Part shown: positions 47,390 through 59,500 of the stretch, piece after piece
How positions within the stretch are numbered: the first letter of the stretch is position 1
Layout of the letters: each line of letters begins with the position of its first letter
NCBI GenBank assembly: GCA_029207755.1
Contig: JARCOQ010000591.1
Coordinates: 1 to 64,000 of the forward strand
Length of the DNA: 64,000 nt
Source of the DNA: Chamaea fasciata
Lineage: Eukaryota > Chordata > Aves > Passeriformes > Sylviidae
Reading direction: 5' to 3'
Position numbers and translations under genes: made by a program
Notes under the pieces: model-generated
What the model was told of the DNA's origin: nothing
What the model saw: only the letters and a program-made list of their open reading frames with translations
Database searches by the model: none

Positions 47390-48185
47390 GATGAGAGGAG
47401 ATTTTGGGGGATTAGAGATTTGGGGATGGGAGGAGATTTGGGGATGGGAGGAGATTTGGGGGGATTAGAGATTTGGGGATGGGAGGAGATTTGGGGATGG
47501 GAGGAGATTTGGGGGGATTAGAGATTTGGGGATGGGAGGAGATTGGGGGATGGGAGGAGATTTGGGGGGATTAGAGATTTGGGGATGAGAGGAGATTTGG
47601 GGATGGGAGGAGATTTGGGGGGTGAGAGGAGATTTGGGGATGGGAGGAGATTTGGGGGATTAGAGGAGATTTGGGGATGGGAGGAGATTTGGGGGATTAG
47701 AGGAGATTTGGGGATGGGAGGAGATTTGGGGATGAGAGGAGATTTGGGGATGGGAGGAGATTTGGGGGGTGAGAGGAGATTTGGGGATTAGAGGAGATTT
47801 GGGGGATTAGAGGAGATTTGGGGATGGGAGGAGATTTGGGGGATGAGAGGAGATTTGGGGATGGGAGGAGATTTGGGGATGAGAGGAGATTTGGGGATGG
47901 GAGGAGATTTGGGGGGTGAGAGGAGATTTGGGGATTAGAGGAGATTTGGGGGATTAGAGGAGATTTGGGGATGGGAGGAGATTTGGGGGATGAGAGGAGA
48001 TTTGGGGATGGGAGGAGATTTGGGGATGGGAGGAGATTTGGGGATGAGAGGAGATTTGGGGATGGGAGGAGATTTGGGGATGAGAGGAGATTTGGGGGAT
48101 GAGAGGAGATTTGGGGATGGGAGGAGATTGGGGGGATGAGAGGAGATTTTGGGGCAACTTTGGGGGATGAGAGGAGATTTTGGGG
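47390..48185. repeat. GGGGATGGGAGGAGATTT minisatellite
   Basis: About 45 units of 16-19 bases, GATGGGAGGAGATTTGGGG and variants with GATGAGAGG or GATTAGAGG. From 48190 to 48480 there are GTTAATTAAACCCATTT repeats. 48600-48800 has a GGACACTCGGACAGCTGGAC array immediately upstream of CFB exon 1. No gene or TATA box was recognised. Confidence 0.85.
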
Positions 48186-48812
48186 CAATTAAAAGTGTTT
48201 TCGCTCCCCGGTGTTCAGGGATCATTTTTGTGCCCCTCACCTGAGGTTTGGGGAGATTTGGAGCCGTTTTTGGGGACATTGGAGGCATTTTTGGGGTAAT
48301 TAAACCCATTTCCGGGTTAATTAAACCCATTTGGGGGCCATTAATCCTGTTTTGGATTTAATTAAACCCATTTCCGGGTTAATCAAACCCATTTCGGGGC
48401 CATTAATCCCGTTTTGGCGTTAATTAATCCCATTTTCAGGTTAATTAAACCCATTTTGGGGCCATTTCAGGCGTTTTCCGTCCCCCCCGCGGGGCCCCCG
48501 CCGTCCCTTGGTGTCCCCTCGGCCACGGCCGTGACCTTTGACCTCTGTCCCCCCTCCCCTCCCCCCCGTCACTTCCCGGACACCGCGGGGGGGGGAGGGG
48601 CGGGGCTGTGACCCCCCGGACACTCGGACAGCTGGACAACTGGACACTCGGACAGCTGGACACGGGACAGAGGGACAGCTGGACAACTGGACACCCGGAC
48701 ACTGGGACAGAGGGACAGGGGAACAGCTGGACCCTCGGACACTGGGACAGAGGGACAGGGGAACAGCTGGACCCTCGGACACTCGGACCCTCGGACACTC
48801 GGAGGCCGGGCC

Positions 48813-51800
48813 ATGGCCGGAGCCGTCCTGGGGCTGCTGCTGCTGCTGCCCCCGGCCCTCGGTCAGTGAGTGACCCCCGGGACCCACTGAGACCCCATAG
48901 AGACCCCACAGACCCCATAGGGACCCACAGGGACCCACAGGGACCCATAGAGACCCCATAGAGACCCCACAGACCCCATAGAGACCCACAGGGACCCATA
49001 GAGCCCCATAGAGACCCCATAGAGACCCCACAGACCCCATAGAGACCCACAGGGACCCATAGAGCCCCATAGAGACCCCATAGAGACCCCACAGACCCCA
49101 TAGAGACCCACAGGGACCCATAGAGCCCCATAGAGACCCCATAGAGACCCCACAGACCCCATAGAGACCCACAGGGACCCATAGAGCCCCATAGAGACCC
49201 CATAGAGACCCCACAGACCCCATAGAGACCCACAGGGACCCATAGAGCCCCATAGAGACCCCATAGAGACCCCACAGACCCCATAGAGACCCACAGGGAC
49301 CCATAGGGACCCATTGAGACCCCATAGAGCCCCACGGAGATCATAGAGACCATAGACACCCCATAGACACCCCATAGAGACCCATAGAGACCCACACCTG
49401 CCCCACAGAGCCCCACAGAGCCCCATAGAGACCATAGGGACCATAGAGACCCATAGAGACCCCACACCTGCCCCACAGAGCCCTACAGACACCCCATAGA
49501 GCCCTATAGAGCCCCATAGAGACCCTTAGAGACCCCACACCTGCCCCACAGAGCCCTATAGACACCCCATAGAGCCCCATAGAGACCATAGAGACCCATC
49601 GGGACCATAGAGACCCATAGGGACCATAGAGATCCATAGAGACCCCACACCTGCCCCATAGAGCCCCATAGAGCCCTACAGACACCCCATAGAGCCCCAT
49701 AGAGCCCTACAGACACCCCATAGAGCCCTATAGACACCCCATAGAGCCCCATAGAGCCCTACAGACACCCCATAGAGCCCCATAAAGCCCTACAGACACC
49801 CCATAGAGCCCTATAGACACCCCATAGAGCCCCATAGAGCCCTACAGACACCCCATAGAGCCCCATAGAGCCCTACAGACACCCCATAGAGCCCCATAAA
49901 GCCCTACAGACACCCCATAGAGCCCTATAGACACCCCATAGAGCCCCATAGAGCCCTACAGACACCCCATAGAGCCCTATAGACACCCCATAGAGCCCCA
50001 TAGAGCCCTACAGACCGCCCACAGAGCCCCATAGGGACCCCAAACCTGCCCCACAGACCCCCCCATCCCCCCCCCCCACTGACTCTCCCCTCCCCCCCAG
50101 GTGTCCCCACCTCCCCTCCCCCCTCGGCGCCCCCCCCCGGCTGTGACCCGGCGCTGGCGCCCATCGAGGGGGGCTGGGGGCAGCTGGTGGGGGGAGGGGC
50201 GGTGCTGCTCTACCGCTGCCCCCCCGGCAGCGCCCCCTCCCCCACCGCCCTGCGCCGCTGCCGCCCCGACGGGACCTGGGAGCCCCTGCCCGGGGGGGCG
50301 GCCGCAGCCCCCCGCTGCCAAGGTGGCCTTTGGGGCCCGGGGGGGATTGGGGGGGATTGGGGGGGATTTGGGGGGTCCGGGGGAGGATTTGGGGGGTCCT
50401 GGGGGGGATTTGGGGGGTCCGGGGGGGGTTTGGGGGGTCCTGGGGGGGCTTTGGGGGGTCCGGGGGGGATTTGGGGGGTCCTGGCGGGGGATTTGGGGGG
50501 GTTCGGGGGGATTTGGGGGCTCCTTATTTATTTTTGGGGGGTTCTCTGGTTACTTTGGGGTCCCTCACTGTTATTTTCGGGGTCCCTGGTTATTTTCGGG
50601 GTCCCTCACTGTTATTTTCGGGGTCCCTCACTGTTATTTTCGGGGTCCCTCACTGTTATTTTCGGGGTCCCTGGCTATTTTCGGGGTCCCTCACTGTTCT
50701 TTGGGGTCCCTCACTGTTATTTTCGGGGTCCCTGGTTATTTTCGGGGTCCCTCACTGTTATTTCGGGGTCCCTCACTGTTATTTCGGGGTCCCTCACTGT
50801 TATTTCGGGGTCCCTGGTTATTTTCAGGGTCCCTGGTTATTTTCGGGGTCCCTCACTGTTCTTTGGGGTCCCTCACTGTTATTTCGGGGTCCCTGGTTAT
50901 TTTCGGGGTCCCTCACTGTTATTTCGGGGTCCCTCACTGTTATTTCGGGGTCCCTGGTTAGTTTCGGGGTCCCTCACTGTTCTTTGGGGTCCCTCACTGT
51001 TATTTTCGGGGTCCCTCACTGTTATTTCGGGGTCCCTGGTTATTTTCGGGGTCCCTCACTGTTATTTTCGGGGTCCCTGGCTATTTTCGGGGTCCCTGAC
51101 CGTTCTTTGGCCCCCAGCCGTGTTCTGCCCGGCGCCGCTGGAGTTCGAGCAGGGCTGGTTTTACCCGCGGGGCGGGCGGCACGCCCCGGGCTCGGTGCTG
51201 CGCTACGGCTGCTCGGGGGGCTTCAGCCTGCGGGGACCCTCCGAGCGCCGCTGCGGGCCCGGGGGGCGCTGGGAGGGGCCCGACCCCGTCTGCGACGATG
51301 GAAGTGAGGACTGGGGGGCTCGGGGGGGGAGTTGGGGGGGAGTTGGGGGTGGATTTGGGGTCCTGGGGGCAGTTGTGGGGTCCTGGGGGGGGTATTTGGA
51401 GTCCTGGGGGGAGTTGGGGGGTCCTGGGGGGGAATTTGGAGTCCTGGGGGGGACTTGGGGGGGAGTTGGGGGGTCCTGGGGGGGATTTGGAGTCCTGGGG
51501 GGGAATTTGGAGTCCTGGGGGGAATTTGGAGTCCTGGGGGGGACTTGGGGGGTCCTGGGGGGAGTTGGGAGGTCCTGGGGGGAATTTGGAGTCCTGGGAG
51601 GGAATTTGAAGTCCTGGGGGGGAGTTGGAGTCCTGGGGGGCACTTGGGGGGTCCTGCGGGGGAATTTGGAGTCCTGGGGGGAGTTGGGGGGTCCTGGGGG
51701 GAGTTGGGGGGTCCTGGGGGGGGGTATTTGGAGTCCTGGGGGGAGTTGGGGGGTCCTGCGGGGGAATTTGGAGTCCTGGGGGGAGTTGGGGGGTCCTGGG

Positions 51801-53501
51801 GGGAGTTGGGGGGTCCTGGGGGGGGTATTTGGAGTCCTGGGGGGGATATTTGGAGTCCTGGGGGGAGTTGGGGGGTCCCACGATGTCACTGGGGGTCCCT
51901 GGGGGGGTCCTGGGGGTTTTTTTGGGAGGCCTTGAGGGCTCCTGGGGGTCTCAAGGTGTCATTGGGGATCTCTGGGAGGGTCCGGGAGGGCTTGGAGGGA
52001 TTCCGGGGTGTTTTTTGGTGATATCCAGTGGGGGCTTGGGGCTGCTTTGGGGTGGGTTTTCGGTAGGTTTTGGTGGGGTTGGGTGGTCTCGCGGTAGTTT
52101 TTGGCTGGTGCTCGGCTCTTTTGGGGTGGTTTTGGGCTGGTTTTCGTGGGTTTTTTGGGCTGTTTTCATGCTCTTAACTCCCCGTCCTCCCCCAGCCGGT
52201 GACTGCCCGGCCCCGGCCATTCCCCCGGGCGGGTCCCTGGGTTGGTTTTGGCTATTTTTTGGGGTGATTTTCGGAGCGATATTTGAGGTTTTTATGCTCT
52301 AACCCCCCAGCCGGTGACTGCCCGGCCCCGGCCATACCCCCGGGCGGCTCCATGGAGGGATCGCGGTCCCGGTTCTCCGTGGAGGGGCTGGTTCGGTTCC
52401 GCTGCCGCCCGGGGCTGCAGCTCGTGGGCTCGGCCGAGCGCCGCTGCCTGGAGGGCGGAACGTGGAGCGGCACCGAGCCCCACTGCCGGGGTGAGGAGGG
52501 CTCCCGGGGCAATTTGGGGGCTTTGTGGGGGTCCCGGAGGGCTTTTGGGGGATCCTGGGGGGGTCCCAGATGGTCGCGGGGTGGGGGGGGACGACACTTT
52601 TCTCGCCCTTTTCCCCCCCTCGCGTTTCTCACCATTTCCTGCTCACGTTTCCCACCATTTCTCCCCTCACGTTTCTTGCCCTTGTCGTCTCACGCTTCCC
52701 TCCCTTTCCCCCCTCACGTTTCTCACCGTTTTATCCTCCTGCTTCCAGCTTTCTGTCCCCTCGCGTGTCCCGCCCTTTTTGTCCCCTCACGTTTTCCCGC
52801 CCTTTTTGTCCCCTCACGTTTTCCCGCCCTTTTTGTCCCCTCACGTTTTCCCGCCCTTTCCCCCCCATTTCCTGCCGTTCCCCCCCCAACATTTTCCATT
52901 CTTTTTCCCCTCAGATTCCTCTGTCTTTTCTCCTCATGTTTCCCCCTCTTTTCCCCCTCAGGTTCTGACCATTTTATCCTCATGCCTCCTGCTTTTTTCC
53001 CCTCACGTTTCCCTCTCTTTCCCCCTCCCATTTCTCACCATCTTCCCCTCACGTTTCTGACCATTTTATCCTCATGCCTCCTGCTTTTTGACCCTCCCAT
53101 TCCCCACCCTTTCCCCCTCACATTCCCCACCTTTTCCCCTCACGTTTCTCACCATTTTCCCCTCCCATTTCTCACCATTTTCCCCTCCCATTCCCCACCC
53201 TTTCCCCCTCACGTTTCCCTCCCTTTCCCCCTCACATTCCCCACCTTTTCCCCTCACGTTTCTCACCCTTTTCCCCTCCCATTCCCTCCCTTTCCCCCTC
53301 GCATTTCCCTCCCTTTCCCCCTCCCGTTTCCCTTTCTTTCCCCCTCCCATTCCCCCCCTTTCCCCTCCCGTTTCTCACCATTTCCCCTCACGTTCCCCCC
53401 CGCAGACCCCAACTCCTTCGACACCCCCGAGGACGTGGCCGAGGCGTTCCTGGCCTCCCTCACGCAGACCGTGGAGGTGGCCGAGGCCAACACCACCCAC
53501 G
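48813..53501 (+). CDS. CFB: CFB exons 1-5: signal peptide and three CCP modules
   Basis: Exons: 48813-48861 ([17 protein letters not shown] signal), 50101-50322 (CCP1), 51118-51303 (CCP2), 52311-52490 (CCP3), 53406-53501 (linker [19 protein letters not shown]). Each CCP has its four cysteines and the C-terminal Trp (GTW, GRW, GTW). The linker matches mammalian YDTPQEVAEAFLSSL closely. A partial duplicate of the exon-4 start with acceptor is at 52188-52232. Confidence 0.93.
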
Positions 53502-56500
53502 GTGGGGGTCCCGGGGGTCCCGGGGGTCTTGGGGGGGTTCCCGTGGTCTCAGCCCACCCCAGACCCGACGGCGAGGGGATCTCAGGGTCCGGGGGGGCTC
53601 AGGGTGGTCTGGGGCGGGGGGGGTCCCAGTGGTTCTCGGGGGGTCTGGGGTCTGTCCCGGTGGTCCTAGGGGGGTCCTGGTGGTCCCGGGGGTCTCACTG
53701 TCGGGGGTCCCCAGCCCCCAGACCCCGTGTCCAAGCGGTGGATCCGGCTGGAGGCGGGATGGGGACAGTCCCGGGGGTCTCACGGGGGTCTGGGGCAGTC
53801 CCGGGGGTCTGACGGGGGTCTGGGGCAGTCCCGGGGGGCTCAGGGTGGGCTCAGGGCAGTCCCGGGGGTCTCAGGGACGTCCCCGGGGGTCTGACGGGCT
53901 CTCCCGGGGGTCTCCCGCCCCCAGACTCGGTGTCCAAGCGGCGGATCCGGCTGGAGGCGGGCGGGTCGCTCAACGTGTTCCTGGTGCTGGACGCCTCCCG
54001 CAGCGTGGACCAGCGGGACTACGAGCACGCCCGCAGCGCCCTCAGCGAGCTGGTGGAGAAGGTGGGGGATAGCCCCCAAAACCGGCCCCAAAACCGGCCC
54101 CAAAACTGCCCCAAAACAGCCCCAAAACTGCCCCAAAAACAGCCTCAAAACAGCCCCAAAACAGCCTCAAAACAGCCCCAAAACAGCCTCAAAACAGCCT
54201 CAAAACAGCCCCAAAACAGCCCCAAAACTGCCCCAAAACAGCCCCAAAACCGGCCCCAAAACTGCCCCAAAACTTCCCCAAAACAGCCCCAAAACAGCCC
54301 CAAAACAGCCACAAAAACAGCCCCAAAACCAGCCCGGGACCCCTTAAATCCCCTTTAACCCCCACAAAGCCCCTAGAGACCCCACAAATCCCCATTAAAC
54401 CCCACAGATCTCCCCTTTCAACCCCACAAATCCCCTTTCAACCCCACAAGACCCTTTCGGGACCCCCTAAATCCCGTGTGGGACCCCCCAGATCGCCAGC
54501 TACGGGACGGCCCCGCGCTACGGGGTGATCACGTTCGGCTCGGAGGCGCGGGTGGTGCTGAGCCCCCTGCACCAGAGGGCGGCCAACAGCGCCTGGGTGC
54601 GGGAGCAGATCGAGGGGCTGAGTCTGGACGGTGGGTCTGGGGTCCCAAATGGGGTTTGGGGGGGATTTGGGGGGATTTGGGGTCAGGGAGCAGCTCCGGG
54701 GGCTCAGCCTGGACGCTGGGTTTGGGCTCTGGGGGATTTTCTGGGTTCCCCCGTGTTCCATGGGATTTCTCGGGGGGTTTGTGGGGGTCTCTCTGACCCG
54801 CCCTGTCCCCCCAGCGCACTCGCAGGCCCCGGGCACCAACCTGGCCGGGGCTCTCCGTGCCGTGTACGAGCTGCTGGTGCAGCAGGAACGGGCGGAGCGG
54901 CTGCGGGGGCTGCGGCCGGCGCCGGTCACCAACAGCACCCGCCACGTCATCGTCATCATGACCGACGGTGGGACCCGGAAACCCCCGGAATCACCCCAAA
55001 AATGCCCCAGAAACCACCCCCAAAACCACCCGAAAAAACTGCCCCAAAACCGCCCCAAAACCGCCCCAAAAATACCCCAAAACCGCCCCAAAAATACCCC
55101 AAAAATCACCCCAAAAACCACCCCAAAAACCACCCGAAAAAACCCCAAAAACCACCCCAAAACCGCCCCAAAACCACCCGAAAAAACCGCCCCAAAACCA
55201 CCCCAAAACCGCCCCAAAAATACCCCAAAAATCACCCCAAAGTCCGCCCCAAAAATACCTCAGAAATCACCCCAAAAACCGCCCCCAAAACCGCCCCAAA
55301 GACCCCGCCACGTCATCGTCATCATGACCGACGGTGGGACCCCGAAAACCCCCGGAATCACCCCAAATTCAAATTTGGGACCCCCCAAACCCCCCCAGGA
55401 CCCCCCAAATCCCCCCTGGGACCCCCCAAACCCCTTTAAAACCCTCAAATCCCTTCTGGGATCCCCCAAATCGCCCGAATTCCCCCCCAGGATCCCCCCA
55501 AACCCCTCCTGGGACACCCCAAACCCCCCAAATCCCCCCTGGGACACCCCAAATCCCCCCGTGACCCCCCAAACCCCCCCAAACCCCTCCTGGGACACCC
55601 CAAACCCCCCCAACCCCCCCTGGGACCCCCCAAACCCCCCAAATCTCCCCCCAAATCCCCCCAATCCCCCCTGGGACACCCCAAATCCCCCCATGACCCC
55701 CCAAACCCCCCCAATCCCCCCTGGGACACCCCAAATTCCCCCTGGGACCCCCCCAACCCCCCCCGGGACCCCCCAAACCCCCCAAATCTCCCCCCAAATC
55801 CCCCCAACTCCCCCCGTGACCCCCCAATCCCCCCGTGCCCCCCAGGCCAAGCCAACATGGGGGGCTCCCCGGTGCCCGTCCTGCACCAGATCCGGGAACT
55901 GCTGAGCATCGGGAGAGACCCCCGGGACAGCCGAGAGGACTTCCTGGGTGGGGGGTCCTGGAGGGCATTTGGGGGGGATTGGGGGGTCCCGGGGGGTCCC
56001 TGGGGGGATTTGGGAAGTTCCTGGAGGGATTTGGGGGGTCCCGGGGGGGATTTGGGGTGTCCCGATGGGTGCTGGGGGGATTTGGGGAGTTCCTGAGGGG
56101 ATTGGGGTGGATTTGGGGGGTCCCGGGGGGTCCCGGGGGGGATTTGGGGGGTCCCGGGGGGAATTTGGGGGGTCCTGGGGGGGATTTAGGGGGTCCCGAT
56201 GGGTGCTGGGGGGATTTGGGGAGTTCCTGAGGGGATTGGGGTGGATTTGGGGGGTCCCGGGGGGTCCCTGGGGGTCCTGGGGGGTTTGGGGGTGGGTTGG
56301 GGGTCCCTGGGGGTGTTTAGGCTGTTTTGGGTTTTTTTGGGGGGTGTTTCCGGGTGTTTTTGGGGCGCGTTTTGGGGGGGTTTTAGAGTGGGGTTCGGGT
56401 GGTTTTGGGGGGATTTTTGGGGATTTCGGGGGGGGTCGTTTTTTGGCAGTTTGAGAGTGGGTTTTGGGGTGGTTTTGGGGTATTTCTGGGCTGTTTTTTT

Positions 56501-59500
56501 GGGGTATTTTGGGGTGTTTTTTGGGGTGGTTTTGGGGTGGTTTTGGGGTATTTCTGGGCTGGTTTTAGGGGTGGTTTTGGGGTGGTTTTGGGGTATTTCT
56601 GGGCTGGTTTTAGGGGTGATTTCAGACTGTTTTTTGGGGTATTTCTGGGATATTTTTGGGGGTATTTTGGGGGGGTTCTGCCCCGCCCTGACCCCCCCGT
56701 CCCCCTCCCCAGACGTTTACACCTTCGGGCTGGGGCTGGAGGCCAACAGGGAGACCCTGAACGCTCTGGGGTCGCACAAGGACAAGGAGAGGCACACCTT
56801 CTTCCTCAAGGACATCGAGGACCTGCAGGAGGTCTTCCACCGCATGATCGGTACCCGGAACCGCCCGGAAAACAGCCCAAAACACCCCAAAACCAGCCCG
56901 AAACAACTCAAAACCAGCCCAAAACACCCCAAAAACCCCAAAACAACCCCAAAACAGCCCAAAACACCCGGAAATACCCCAAAACAACCCAAAACATCCT
57001 GAAACCGCCCTGAAAACAGCCAAAAACATCCTAAATACCCCAAAACACCCCAAAACCAGCCCGAAATCCCCCCAAATCCCCCCAAATTTCCCCAAATCCC
57101 CCCAGTCCCCCAAATGAATCCCCCCCCAGACGAGAGCTCCACGCTGGGGCTGTGCGGGCTGAGCCTCGAGTTCGGCAGCGCCGACGACAGAGAGAGAAAC
57201 CCCTGGGAGGTGACGGTGATCGTGACGGTAAATGCACCTGGGACACACCTGGGGACACCTGGGACACACCTGGGGACACCTGGGACACACCTGGGGACAC
57301 ACCTGGGGACAGCTGGGACACACCTGGGGACACCTGGGCCAGCTGGGACACACCTGGGCACACCTGGGGACACACCTGGGACACACCTGGGACAGCTGGG
57401 GACACACCTGGGGACAGCTGGGGACACACCTGGGACACACCTGGGACAGCTGGGGACACACCTGGGCACACCTGGGGACACCTGGGACACACCTGGGACA
57501 CACCTGGGGACACCTGGGACACACCTGGGGACACACCTGGGGACACACCTGGGGACACACCTGGGGACACACCTGGGGTCACCTGGGGACACCTGGGGAC
57601 ACACCTGGGGACACCTGGGCACACCTGGGGACACACCTGGGGACACACCTGGGGACACCTGGGACACACCTGGGGACACCTGGGACACACCTGGGGACAC
57701 ACCTGGGGACACACCTGGGGACACCTGGGACACACCTGGGGACACACCTGGGGACACACCTGGGGACACCTGGGGACACCTGGGACACACCTGGGACACA
57801 CCTGGGGACACACCTGGGGACACCTGGGGACACCTGGGGACACACCTGGGGACACACCTGGGACACCCAAAATACACCTGGGGCTCATGGGGACACCTGG
57901 GGGTCAGAAGTCACGCCCGGGGACACCTGGGGTCCCAGGGACACCTGGGCGGCGATGGTGAGGAGCGGTCCCAGGTGAGTCGGGCCCCGGGCGTGGCTCG
58001 GGGGCTCCCGGGGGTCCCGAGCCCATCTCGGGGGGTCCCTGAGTGCCCCGTGCCCCCCAGCGGCCCGAGCGGGGCAAGGAGCGCTGCCAGGGGTCGCTGG
58101 TCTCGCCCTACTTCGTGCTGAGCGCCGCCCACTGCTTCAGTGCCGACGATGAACCCGCCTGGCTGGGCGTGGACATCGGTGAGGGACACCTGCCACACCT
58201 AAAAACACACCTGGGACACACCTGGGGGGGCCGGGGGACACACCTGGGACACCTGGGACACACCTGGGGGGGCCGGGGGACACACCTGGGACACACCTGG
58301 GGGGCCTGGGACACCTGGGACACACCTGGGGGGGCCTGGGACACACCTGGGGACACCTGGGGACACACCTGGGACACACCTGGGGGGGCCGGGGGACACA
58401 CCTGGGACACCTGGGACACACCTGGGGGGGCCTGGGACACACCTGGGGACACCTGCCACACCTGGGGGGGCCTGGGACACACCTGGGACACCTGGGGACA
58501 CACCTGGGACACACCTCGGGGGGGGCCGGGGGACACCTGGGGACACCTAAAAATACACCTGGGGACACACCTGGGACACCTGGGGGGGATGGGGACATAC
58601 CTGGGATGCACCTGGGGGGTCCTGGGACACCCAAAACACCCCTGGGACACACCTGGGCACACCCGGGGCACCCCTGGGGCACACCTGGGCACCCCTGGGG
58701 CACCCCTGGGCACACCTGGGCACCCCTGGGGCACCCCTGGGCACACCTGGGCACCCCTGGGCACACCTGGGCACCCCTGGGCACACGTGGCCCCGGCGTG
58801 ACCCGCGTGCCCCAGGCCCGGGGCAGCACCGGCGGGTGTCGGGGCTCTTCCTGCACCCCCAGTTCCTGCCCAAGTCCCGCCAGGACCGCGGCGTCCCCGA
58901 GTTCTACGACTTCGACGTGGCCCTGGTGCAGCTGGAGAGGAGCGTGGGGCCCTCGCCCTCCCACCGGTCCGGGGGGTCTGGGGGGTCCCTGGGGGGTCCC
59001 TGGGGGGGATTTGGGGGTGTTTGGGGCTGTTTCCGGGGTGATTTGGGGACGTTTTGGGGCGTTTGTGGGGTCTTGGAGGGGGGTTGGGGGGCCTGAAGGG
59101 TCCCTGGGGGATTTTGGGGGGGTTTGGGGGTCCCTGAAGGATTCTGGGGGGATTTGGGGGGTCCCTGAGGGATTTGGGGGGGATTTGGGGGGTCCCTGAG
59201 GGATTTTGGGGGGGTTTGGGGGGTCCCTGAAGGATTCTGGGGGGATTTGGGGGGTCCCTGAAGGATTCTGGGGGGATTTGGGGGGTCCCTGAGGGATTTT
59301 GGGGGGATTTGGGGGGTCCGGAGGGTGTTTTGGGGTTGCTTTGGGGGGGCTGGGGTGGTTTGGGGTGATTTTGGGGTGGGTTTTTGGGGTTTTCTGGGTT
59401 CCAGGGGTGATTTTGGGGCACTTTGGGCTGTTTGGGGGGGGTTGAGCTGATTTTGGGGGGGTTGAGCTGATTTTGGGGGGTTTGGGCTGGTTTGGGGGGG

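Noticed and set aside
49100..50060. Minus-strand open frames reading [12 protein letters not shown] through CFB intron 1
   Set aside because: Pure minisatellite translation antisense to the CFB intron.
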